From Mimachlamys varia (taxonomy: Eukaryota; Mollusca; Bivalvia; Pectinida; Pectinidae): a stretch of 64,000 nt of DNA. Shown here in pieces: positions 48,960 through 59,404 of the stretch. The position numbers and the translations under genes were made by a program. The notes under the pieces are model-generated. The model had not been told where the DNA came from and searched no databases. It worked only from the letters and a program-made list of their open reading frames with translations. How positions within the stretch are numbered: the first letter of the stretch is position 1; every line of letters begins with the position of its first letter. The stretch covers positions 30,385,465 to 30,449,464 of the forward strand of contig OX392536.1 in assembly GCA_947623455.1 (NCBI GenBank), read 5' to 3'.

Positions 48960-49080
48960 ATTATAGCTGATAGAATATGAGCGCTTGACATAAAGGTGTA
49001 ATTATCTATCTGATGGTCAAAACGTAACTTGATAGGAAAACCAAGATGTTTCCTTGTCAGTACATAATATGTCAAATATC
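48960..49080. repeat. Dispersed duplicate with 50085-50200
   Basis: Shared ATCTGATGGTCAAA, CCGTAATTTGACAGGAAAAC-type sequence and AAGATGTTTCCT. Spacing suggests a larger duplicated stretch (about 48.8-49.3 and 49.9-50.2 kb). Confidence 0.65.
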
Positions 49081-49339
49081 GTCATTTGATACTGTTAAAA
49101 TACACGAAAATAATACAGGTGTGGTGGTTCTATGTTTTTTATCCGTCTTCTAAAAATTGAAAGCTGATTTAAAAAAAAAAAATTTGAATTGATACTTATG
49201 TGACAGTTACACACCATACGTCCTCAATCTGTTTAACATGTCCTTGTGTATTCATATTATGCGTTAACCAAGTTTGTTTGATTAGCATTTAAATTGATTA
49301 TGTTGATATCAAGCAGCACGACGGTACTCCAAAAAAACT

Positions 49340-51155
49340 ACAATGTAGTTATGTTTGGTTATTTAAACAGTACAATTCGAGGGGAGCTAGACTGCCCATC
49401 ATCTCAAGGAAATCATGGTGATATTGAATGCATAACAAAGAAGGTTAAATGTCTGTTTCATGTTTAATACGCAGGAAAGGTACTTTTGTTAATATCATTT
49501 TTGCTTTGATTATGGCGTCAATTGATCAGAGGCGTCGGGTGTTTGTTCCGTGCTTTAAACACGATATTTATGTTTATCTGTGTTATATTCACTACTCGTG
49601 CATCGTTTGTCTTGATTAATTTACAATAATGTAGGCTAGACAAGGATGGTACATTTTCATGGCTTGACTGTATCTTATTCTAAATTAAAAAGATGTTATT
49701 CTCGTATGTCTTTTGTGCAATTCATTATGTATATCAAAATTAAAAAAAAAAAAGGGGTTCTTTGATATTTGCACTTCCGCTGATATATTAATGAACTATT
49801 ACATTTTTAAAAACAGACTTTAATATCAATATGAAAGTTAATGATCATATCGATTTAAAGACCAAAGAGGTCAGCCTTGCTTACATTTTTTTTAAGAACA
49901 AGGCGGTGATATTTGTTACTATTTTATCTTTTATTCTATCATTAGCCCTCTCACCCATGTATTTGTCCACATCTGTAATGTTTAGTATAAACAGTATTTT
50001 ACACAGTTGTTCAAAATAATAGGGATATTGGGGCTGCTGTATTCCATCCGCAATATACTTTATTATTTTGAACAAACAGACTTGCGTATAAATCATAGCT
50101 GATATACTATGATAACCCGACGTAAAGGTATAATTATCCATCTGATGGTCAAACCGTAATTTGACAGGAAAACTAAGATGTTTCCTCGTCGGATTACTGT
50201 ACTGTTTGATGTAGGAACGCGAGGCGAAAGGGAAATACAATATAGTTTTGTTTCATGAAAACATGATTATAAGAAAAGTCAGAATCGAGCGTAGCATTTC
50301 GATCACATTACGTTTACTTAGGTTGACACAAAAGGTGAGACTTTGACAAAACTGAAGTTTGAAACATGTGACTAAGTGTATAATACATGTATTTTGCATA
50401 CCGTAATCAGATTCAACCTTTTTGTAAAATTCGTTTTGGTTTAGTGTATACATGTAGCTGTAATCGATTGAGGGCATCGAACGTACATGTACGTCCCGTC
50501 CCTAGGATTAAGACGTGTGATGTGATATGAATGTGGTTGACCATATAAGTAAGAGTTATATCCCTTTGACAGCATTGGAAATTCTTTTGATTATATTTTA
50601 GAGAATTTGTTTTCGTCCTTAACATATACAAATATTTCCACATCATATTTTTGCAGAACTTTAACACCCGAACCTATATATCCGGTAACATTTTTCATTT
50701 TTTTCTTTAATGACACAGTTGTTTTTCAGTGTAACCTTAGTAGTTTAATATATATGTAATTATTTTGCTCGAATGTATTTTTGTCTAGATTATAAAGGTG
50801 CAATTATATTCAGTATTATAGAACTATAACAAAATGCTGTTAAATGCCAATATTATAATTTTTCACTACTTCAATTTTCATTTTAAAAATATTGTCTCGT
50901 AGCATTTCTTGTAAAAATATCGATTGTGGAAATACACACAAATAAGTCGGTACTATTTCCATATTTTAATCAATCCATACATTAAATCGACATTGTTTTA
51001 TAGTCCTACATAAAACAATGGAAATATTGAATGATAATGAGGTCCTGTGCTATCATATAGCTGGTTTAGAGGTTATATGACTTTGTCTGTGCTATGGTCT
51101 CGTAGCACACTGCTGGCATTTCTAGCATCATGGTGGCACAGGAAAACAAACGTTA
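49340..51155. other. Intergenic, repeats only
   Basis: Includes the second copy of the 48960-49080 repeat at 50085-50200. Frames up to 119 codons on the minus strand (49881-50240) overlap this repeat and are not supported as genes. Confidence 0.4.
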
Positions 51156-51331
51156 ATGTAAAACCTCACTTACTAGAACCCGGTTTACTCGAATTCCTTT
51201 CATTCCCCGAACAGTTCGTTTGGTTCCGACTGCGTTCATATATATTCAACCACCTAAAACTACTCGAATACCATGTTTTCCTCGAAGTATTGATCAGGTC
51301 TCCACGAGTTCGAGTAAGTGGGGTTTTACTG
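51156..51331. mobile_element. Short TIR element (MITE)
   Basis: Left GTAAAACCTCACTTACTAGA and right TCGAGTAAGTGGGGTTTTAC are inverted repeats with TA near both ends. Confidence 0.65.
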
Positions 51332-51524
51332 TACAACTACAAATATGTTCATTTCGTGAGTGAATAAGTAGAACAAAACATATTGAAATGTCCTTCAATA
51401 TTTGTTTTCAAAAGACTATTCGACCAGTTTTAAAGCATGGTAGCATTGTCATTTTCTTTGAGTGAGACACGTGGTTTGAATGATGTGGGCGGGGCCTTAT
51501 ATGATAAAAGTATGATGAAGTTAA

Positions 51525-51670
51525 GACCAAGTTTTATGGTTGGAATCCTGGTCATATTTTAAAATATTCTCTATACATTCATGATATGAAGATAGACATT
51601 TTTGAATATGCTCAATTGTATTCTTATTTGTTTTGATTGAAAATAATGCCCGAGATCCGTCTTTGATGAC
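51525..51670 (+). mobile_element. Retroelement fragment
   Basis: Starts in the ORF end (AAGTTTTATGGTTGGAATCC, compare TAAGTTTTGTGGTCGCAATC at 2335) and runs into the tail (TTTTTGAATATGCTC). The rest is missing. Confidence 0.55.
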
Positions 51671-52038
51671 GTTTTGGTGTTCCCCACGTCCTTATATAAT
51701 TAACCTCGCACCATAAAGATAACGTATTAAATTTATCAAAGATTCAAAGATCGCGTATCACATTAAAGTTATAGGATAGATAAACTGCATTTTCAAAAAA
51801 AAATTTAACCAACAGCAAAAACAAACAAACAAAAAAACAAAAACAAAAACAAACAATAAATAAATGATATCGATGCAAAGTGTAAGAAGATTTATTTGTT
51901 TCTACAAGACAAAGGGTGCATTTATCACAAACACTAGATTAATTAGATGGTATGGGTAAGACCGGAGGATTTCGAAGATTGTTATATACCGTATTTGAAT
52001 GAGATGGTTGATTTGTGGGTCCCACATCTAGTGGTCCG

Positions 52039-53527
52039 CTATAATGGAGGAGGAATACCACCACCACCACTGTTAGGACCCGATGCTGTAGTGGTTGTAA
52101 TGATGGCAGTGGTAGAGGTCGAAGTAATAGAGGTTGGAGTAGTAGCGGTCGTGGTAGAGGCCGTAGTAATAGAGGTTGGAGTAGTAGCGGTCGTGGTAGA
52201 GGCCAGAGTAATAGAGGTTGTAGTAGTAGCGGTCGTGGTAGAGGCCGTAGCGACCCCTGGAGCCCAGGTCAGACAGGGTACACTGATGGATGTATCCAGG
52301 CGTGGTAAAGATCTCCCTGTGGGACCACATCCAAAACAACCAGTCCTCCACGCTTCAAAGATACTCTGTAAGTTATTTCCGGTTTTGTAGTACTCCCAAT
52401 AACCACTGGAAAATGTACCCAGAAGAGGGTACGAGTAGTTAACATTAGATGAGGTCTTGAAGTAGCTCAACGAGAATGAAGGTGTTGCCATGGTACATGT
52501 GCAACTTCCGGTACTGGTGAAAGAAGTAAGTCTGTAGTTGTAAAATATGTCGCCGAGTGGTTTTCTGCTAGTTGGGGTTTCATAAACAAATTTGAACACA
52601 ATAGACATCGTTGTATAGGTTAACGGGATGTCTGTAGAACATGTGGTTAGTACCGACATAGGCGAGGTTTGTGTGGAATAGCAGGTAGATGATTCTGGTG
52701 ATGTTACATCACTAGAGGACGTCGACTGGATCCAAAGTCGAGTGTTCGGGGTTGAGTCGTATGTTAAACTTACAAATAATATTCCTGAGTTACTCAAAGT
52801 AATGTTTGTCAAATCTGTCAATTTGATAAATTCATTGGTGTTCATGGTTACAATGCCAGTTTGACCAGGGTCAAAGTTCACAAATATCCCAGATCCATCT
52901 ATGTAATTTGCAGCATTGTATTGCCCATAATCAAAATCAAGTGGGCTTGATAGTTGAATCACATTATTTGAATCAGTAATGTATTTCCCAAGGCCAAAAA
53001 CCAACAAGGAGCCTATAAGCATAATGAGGAGACCAACAGCAACAGGAATCTTCAACCATTTTGTTTTCATGTTGCTATCAAACTTAGATATTTCGGTTTG
53101 TGTTTTGTATATGCTTAATGATCGATTCAATAACGTTAACGAATACTTCCAGAAGAGTGGACAAGCCCTTGACCAACAGTATAACGGTGACAGCGGTATC
53201 TCGACATCCGGCTATATACACACTCATCAGTATCAGAGGGACGTCCTCGATCCACAGAGACACCAGGTTGATGTTATCAAGAAGACCAGTGGGAAGTAAA
53301 TCATTTTTAGTGGCACATTTGTCCAAGATATTCAAAACAAGCTCAGTGATATAACTCACAGTTGCGATACAGCAGAACAAGATGAGAAAACCCAAAATAG
53401 CATCCGAGAACGGACCGAACACGAGACCTTGTTCTATTCCGCTCACTTCATAGTACAACAACCAATCCATGATCAGATCAAACGTTGAGGCCAAGAGTCT
53501 GAGCGTCAATGAGACTTTCGATCTCAT
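52039..53527 (-). pseudogene. Subfamily-A family member with one frameshift
   Basis: Starts MRSKVSLTLRLLASTFDL at 53527 (the acceptor TTTTTTCAG|GG ends at 53551, so residues encoded upstream are excluded). Four hydrophobic segments are intact to IESIIKHIQ. At about 53098-53115 the frame breaks: relatives have NKT.TEI in one frame, here KTQTEISKF lies one frame away, consistent with a net loss of 5 nt. The remaining frame runs open to 52039 with the fifth segment, the ectodomain (CYSTQTSP, CTCTM, FGCGPTG, PCLTWAP) and a tail with a 14-residue repeat ending GGGGIPPPL. A single lesion suggests recent loss or a sequence error. Otherwise it would encode about 490 residues. Confidence 0.85.
52120..52250 (-). 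repeat. 42-bp coding minisatellite in the tail
   Basis: Three copies, on the plus strand GTTGGAGTAGTAGCGGTCGT plus GGTAGAGGCCGTAGTAATAG, encoding TTATTPTSIT(T/S)AST. Confidence 0.85.
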
Positions 53528-53550
53528 TATTAGGCAAGATATCCTATTCC

Positions 53551-53790
53551 CTGAAAAAAATGTGATATAAAAATACATATGATAAAATACAACTCAAATA
53601 GTAAGAATCATCTTCTACTGAAGTTATCATCAATTTGAATGTTTTATTATATTCGGAAAATTCGAAGTTGACTAAATAAAGATTGGAATTGAAAGCTTAG
53701 TATTTAGATTTGTCCTTAACATAACTAACGGAATTTACAGTAATAGATAACAAGCTAAATAAAGACAACATTATAATAAAATTTACTCAC
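53551..53790 (-). other. 5' UTR intron of the gene at 52039-53527
   Basis: Donor ACCTG|GTGAGTAAAT at 53791/53790 and acceptor at 53551. 240 nt. Confidence 0.7.
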
Positions 53791-53791
53791 C

Positions 53792-54680
53792 AGGTTAACT
53801 GTTTCACTGCTCTGGTATCCAATCAACTTATTAGGTTCATATGTTTTCCAAATTCTTCCTTTTGCCAAAAGGTCAGGCCATCACACGCAAGGTCAGATAT
53901 ATTTTATAACTGTATACTTACCAACACCGAATATAATATATATTTTTTCTTTGATGTTTGACACTTAATCTGAAACCACATGTTATCAATTAACACCGCT
54001 GCGATGTTATCAAGACATCCAATATAACATCAAGACGGCATTTGTGTTATGTTTGTTTTAATCTAACTGTTGCTTCATTAACGTATTGAGTATTGCATTG
54101 TATGACAGTTTCCTATATGTATGACAATTGCTAATAGGGACGTATGATTTGGTGTAAGTAAACCCGGTCAAACATTAGCCCTGTCATCAATGCCAGTGGG
54201 ATAGACACAGGGGAATTCGTACTAGCATGCCAAAGTACACTGTAAAGTATATGTGATAGTGTCAATGAGTTAAGATCAATATATACTAGTTTCAGAGCTT
54301 AGTCGTTTAGTTGGTACTGTCAAATATATATTGACAGCAGTCAATTTGTCCAAGTTGAATACAGTATGGATTTTTAACGAGTATGTTATTTTAAATAGTT
54401 TGTCAGTATCTGATCTATACAGTGGTAGAAAAATGTTTCTAGTGGCCTTCAGAGGTTTTAAAGATATCTTATTAGGTTGATGATTAATTAACCCCGAAAA
54501 CAGTGATATCCTTCTCAAAATGTTACATGTGGATACAAGATATTATTTCAATGCTAGCGAACATATATATTTGTTAAAAGCATGAATTTTATTTTCATTT
54601 GTCTTAGCTATATTACATCTAATGTCTTTACGTAATTAAGGTAATTTGACGGAAACTTAAATATATATCTCGAAATTCGA
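53792..54680. other. Upstream and intergenic region
   Basis: No gene. TATA candidates are weak. Confidence 0.4.
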
Positions 54681-54709
54681 CTTCGAATTCGAATTCGAAT
54701 TCGAATATT
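54681..54709. repeat. (GAATTC)n simple repeat
   Basis: Four consecutive GAATTC-type units. Confidence 0.85.
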
Positions 54710-54849
54710 GCTTGAACTAAATATGTGTATATAAACATTTTTCATTTAAGTATTCGGAGTGATTATAAAACAATACAGAAATAGTTTATCTACAAATTAT
54801 GCAGAACTAGTTTAATAACTAGTTTTATGCACTTGACTCTTCTGCTTCT

Positions 54850-55025
54850 ACATTAGTTTATAAATTTTGGATTCCTACCTTTTGGCCCCTAGCATCACTG
54901 AAGAGTCCTAGGAGGACGAAACTGATGTATGATGCAGTTTAATTCGGTTTTTTGCATACTATATCTATTACTTAATTTAAATGTGCAACATATGTGTGTG
55001 TTACGTCATCTTTTTTCGATATTAC
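54850..55025 (+). ncRNA. Hammerhead-ribozyme-like repeat, copy D (core intact)
   Basis: CTGAAGA (54898-54904), stem II GTCC/GGAC with loop TAGGA, GAAAC (54918-54922). Stem III is ACTG (54921-54924) with CAGT (54935-54938), and GTT is the possible cleavage triplet. Stem I (GCATCA with TAATTC) has a C-A mismatch where copy C has a C-G pair. All invariant core bases are present. The best stem III of the five copies. Confidence 0.6.
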
Positions 55026-56334
55026 GACATATAGGTTATCTCGTTATAACGAATACATATACAGGTAAGACGTTTTAAAGATTCTAGATGTCTTGCTCTA
55101 ATGACGTAGTTTTCTCGTTATCATAAATTTATCGTGTCAAGAAGGAAACGCTCATATTTCGAGTAAAACAAAAGAATAATAACATACAACATGTTTGTGA
55201 ATATACATACAGTTTTATTATTACAATTTTATCGATATACAACAATGCGCAAGGTTTATCCAAAGAGTTTTAACTAAATGAAGTATAGCAAAAGCAGAAG
55301 CCAGGTTACTGTCAGAATTCACTGGAACTCATGTATAATGGTTATGGAACTTGAGACGAGCTTATGAAAATTAGGCATTCAAAAAAGCTTTTGATTAGTT
55401 AAAAAATATGCCAAAAATTGTCAATTTTGATTTGTTTTTTTGTTTTGATTTGCATTGGCATTGCTCAGAAAGAACTAAAACAATAATAAAAAGGAAAGTA
55501 AAGCAGAATTGCTAATCAGCCCTTCAAACATTAAATATCTCACAAAGTATATAAACATGTCAAAGAAAGCGTCATTTAAAGTTATTATATTGTATCTACA
55601 AAATGAGAGCAAACGAGGCACCTATCAAGTAAACTAATGATACTTTAATTGCCGTATCGCCCTGATCGTACACATGAGGTTAGATAAAGTAAGCAAACAT
55701 TGCGCATGTCCATGTTTTTAATCTTATTTCATTACTAGTTAAGTTGATGTTATTACGCGATGACAAAACTTTTACATCTAAGGTACATGTTTCGTGTACA
55801 TGCACATACATTTTCATACGAATTAGATTTTAAAAAAAGCAAACTCAGTTTTTGTTTTAGTATCCTTCATTTTCAATACTCCCATCACACTCAGAAAAAG
55901 GCAACCAAGACTACTCTACGCCCTGAAACTTCAAATAACGCAGTGGGGACCTGGTCAAAATGGTATAGTTTGCAGTTTTCATGTTCAGTATTATGTCCTG
56001 CCAAGTTCTAGAACATGTTTGCATTGTGAATGCTTTTGAGATCTATAAATACTATGTACTATAAATATATAATGTGTAATGAATAGTTTTGTTGCGTATT
56101 TACAAAACTTACATGAATACGTGAATAGTTCCACATAACAAACTGTTTTACTCTTGCATTATATAACAGCTAATGTATTTGTATCTCCTACAATAACATA
56201 TATATGCTCTGTTTTTGATATAAAAAAAAACTCTTTTGAGACCTGAAGTTTTTTTTAAAGATTTTGACTTAATAATGTTGGATTAATGAACACAATACTT
56301 TTGACGAATTATCTGACCTTTCATATTAGAATGT
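55026..56334. other. Intergenic, nothing recognised
   Basis: AT-rich; frames under 85 codons without relatives. Confidence 0.4.
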
Positions 56335-56600
56335 AAGATAATACCGAAGCGTCAACAAAATCTTAATCTAATCTTAAAATCGATTAAACTAGAGACACAA
56401 TATGAACAAAGGAAAAACTTACACGGATACCCTTGTAAAAGTACAAGAAAAGACCAGGTGTCCCAGAAGGCATGTAAATTTTGGTCACATCCAAGTAAAC
56501 GTCAGGTTCTCAAAGACAAGATTGAGTCTTCATTCTCAATCACAAAAATAAGCACACTTATTAGCATATTCGAAAACGTCATATCATCATATCATAGTTC
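56335..56600 (-). mobile_element. Retroelement 3'-end fragment
   Basis: Plus strand starts with the complement of the end (ATACCGAAGCGTCAACAAAA) and passes GACCAGGTGTCCCAGAAGG to the AGCACACTTATTAGCATATT region. Partly deleted in the middle. Confidence 0.65.
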
Positions 56601-56885
56601 AGTTTATTATTAGTTCGTTTTCCGACATGGAACGGACGTTGATCACTAGGTTGGGAATATCATAGCTTAATGTGATAACTTAACGGAGAAAACTTGAATA
56701 AATAAGTCTGAATGCGTTTATTAGCTACAATGTAACATAACCTGACAACTGGAATGAATTTATGAAGGCCTGGCAATAAATGTATACGATTGTGTCTATA
56801 TTAGATACCTGTTTCGTGTCTGTATGTTTTTGGTTTTTCAGGAGGAAGATATATCGTATGACCAAATTTACTCGAAAAAAAACCA

Positions 56886-57076
56886 ACACAGTATGCCCCC
56901 GCCCCCCATATGAAATTAGTTCTTCATGCTTATTACGTAAGTTTGATGACAATCGGATCAGGAGTTATTTAAATAAACTTTTTACAATACCATGGGACAG
57001 GACGGGACGCGACGGAACGCGACGGGACGGACATTGGTAACATTATATACCCCCATTTCATGGCGGGGGCATAATA
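56886..57076. mobile_element. Possible MITE with GC-rich ends
   Basis: TATGCCCCCGCC at 56891 and GGCGGGGGCATA at 57063 are inverted repeats around a GACGGGACG-rich simple stretch. Confidence 0.45.
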
Positions 57077-57179
57077 AGATGTTAATAATTTTGTTTATGT
57101 TATATGTATTGTATTCTTATGATTGAACAACGGCGTTGTGAACGTAACTGAACGACGGCGTTCAGAATTGTACTAGTCA

Positions 57180-58492
57180 GTAAGAATTCGTGTAGCGGTA
57201 GCAACTGCTGTGGTGGTTGTAACAGTCGTTATTACTATGGGCCCCAGGTCAGACAAGGAACACTGATAGAGGTGTCCTGTTTGGAGGTAGAGCTCCCTGT
57301 GTGCCCACAACCAAACCTCCCAGCTTTCCATGCTTCCGAGACAGTCTGCAGGGTTCTATCTGTCTTATAGTACTCACCACTAGTGCCACTTACTGTCACC
57401 ATGGGCTGTTTCTTGTCAACAGACGTTTTGACCTTGAAGTAGCGCAATGAAAATGAAGGTGTTTCCATGGTACATGTACAACTTCCGGTGCTGGTGAAGG
57501 AAGCAAGTCTGTAGTTGTGGAATAAATCACAAAGTGGTTTCGGACTACTGGGCGACTCATAAACAAATTTAAACACAAGTGATACCGTGGAAGGGTTTAA
57601 CTGAAGATCTGTAGAACATGTAGTTAGCACTTGAAGGGTGAAGTTTGTGTTGAATAACAAAAAGATGATTCTCGAAATGTTACGTCACTAGATGACGTCG
57701 ACTGGATCCAAAGTTGCGTGTTTGGGTTCGAGTTGTAGGTAATTCTTACAACAAATGTTCCCATTGAACTCGAGGTGATGTTTGTCAAATCTGTCAGTTT
57801 TATCCATTCGTCGTTTTTCATAACAATTCCATTCGTGCTGGGGTCGAAGTTAACGTATATCCCTCCTCTATCAAAGTAATTTCAAGGGGACTTGATAATT
57901 GGACCACATTTTTGGAATCTGTGTTATAATTTCCCAAACCGACCACTATCAAAGCACTAATCAGCATTATGACGAGACCAATGAAAACCGGGATCTTCAG
58001 CCATTTGCGATTCCTATTTCTAAATAAATTAAGTTCAATCACTTCATTGCTATATCTCTTGTTAATGTATTTGGCGATAACGAGGCATACATTTGCACAA
58101 ATCCCTAGAAGAATGGAAAAACCCTTGACCAACAGTAGAATGGTGACCGCGGTATCTCGACATCCGGCTTTGTACACACTCATCAGTACCAGAGGGGCGT
58201 CCTCGATCCACAGGGACACCGGGTTGATGTTGTCAAGGAGACCGGTGGGAAGTAAATTTTCTTTGGCCGTACAAATTTCCAAGAAATTTAAAACAAGCTT
58301 AGCAATATAAGTCACTGTTGCAATACAACAGAACAAAATAAGAAAGGCCAAAAACGAATTTGAGAACGGACCAAACACGAGGCGTTGTTGTATTCCACTC
58401 ACCTCATAGTAAAGCAACCAATCAATAATCAGGTCAAAAGTCGACGTCAAAAGAAACAATATGAACGTCATTGCTTTAAACTTTGAAATCAT
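57180..58492 (-). pseudogene. Subfamily-A family member with several frameshifts
   Basis: Starts MISKFKAMTFILFLLTSTFDL at 58492. The five hydrophobic segments are complete, but signature positions have drifted (NPVSLWIEDAPLVLMSVYKAGC). Lesion 1, near 57880: about 35 nt missing between SSPL and the Y-F-D-R-G-G segment, with frame loss. Lesion 2, near 57630: one base missing after CYSTQTSP. Lesion 3, at 57235: one C missing in the GGGCCC that follows CLTW, so the tail is cut off by TAG TAA. The Thr-coding tail is still visible to about 57190. More lesions and more substitutions than in the other damaged copies, so it is the oldest of the near-complete pseudogenes. Splice sites of the 5' UTR intron remain. 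Confidence 0.85.
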
Positions 58493-58519
58493 TTCGCTGT
58501 TGATAGATAGATCTCGCGT

Positions 58520-58800
58520 CTGAAATGATATTAAAAACGCATAATTTATAAATCATTTCCGTCTCTTTATATATTAAATATACTCCTCTTAAGCTTACAT
58601 ATACAATGGTAGTGATTAATATTTTAATGATCTGGAGTAGATATTTTTTCCAGATTACTTAACATTTTCATGAAATATGTCAGATGGAGCAGAGTTGTCA
58701 ATTTCGTAAATTGCTTGTGTGTGGTTTTATACACAAGTAAATATGGGTAAATGTTGCTACAACCGATATGTTCCGTAGAAATATTATTAAGTGGACTTAC
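58520..58800 (-). other. 5' UTR intron of the pseudogene at 57180-58492
   Basis: Donor ATAACG|GTAAGTCCAC at 58801/58800 and acceptor ATATCATTTCAG|ACGC at 58520/58519. Confidence 0.7.
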
Positions 58801-58801
58801 C

Positions 58802-59404
58802 GTTATATTTGTCTCTATCCTACTGACTTATAGTACGTTGGGAGGTACCGAATAGATTTGTTGTTTTGCTGAATATCAGACTGTCTTGTTTTTCAATGTG
58901 ATATAACCAGCCCACACGCCAATCAAATGTGGATAACTCACCATAGGATTTATTTATATTGCTCTAAACTCTAGCCAAAAGTTGACTTTTAAGATGAAAC
59001 AAACATGGATATTTGTCTACAAAAACAACCGATTGTAAGCAATGTTTGAGCTGAACCGTGCACGTTATGATTGTATTGTAATGTGGAGCATCATCTGCAG
59101 ACAAAAATAAACATATAGTAAAAGAAAGCCCAGTCTGAGGTACATTTAATTACAAAGTTCAATTCCCCCTGCGGTGAAAATTGATTTTTGCTTGTGCGAT
59201 TTAGAAGTAAATAAAGATTCAACAATGCTATATGATATGTTTTGACATTTTTGTTATGTTATCATATGAAACGCTCGTCACCTGGGTCATGTTTCTATGT
59301 CAAATAGGGAAAATGCAGACCACCTAGAAAACTAATACACATACAAAAGTTAGCAAATATACACGTACGGAAACAAATTCATTTTTATTATCTATTACGT
59401 AAGT
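58802..59404. other. Upstream and intergenic region
   Basis: No gene; GGTTATATCAC (minus) at about 58900-58910 is a weak TATA candidate. Confidence 0.4.

Noticed and set aside
49881..50240. 119-codon minus frame
   Set aside because: Lies in a dispersed repeat whose second copy (48960-49080) does not keep the frame.
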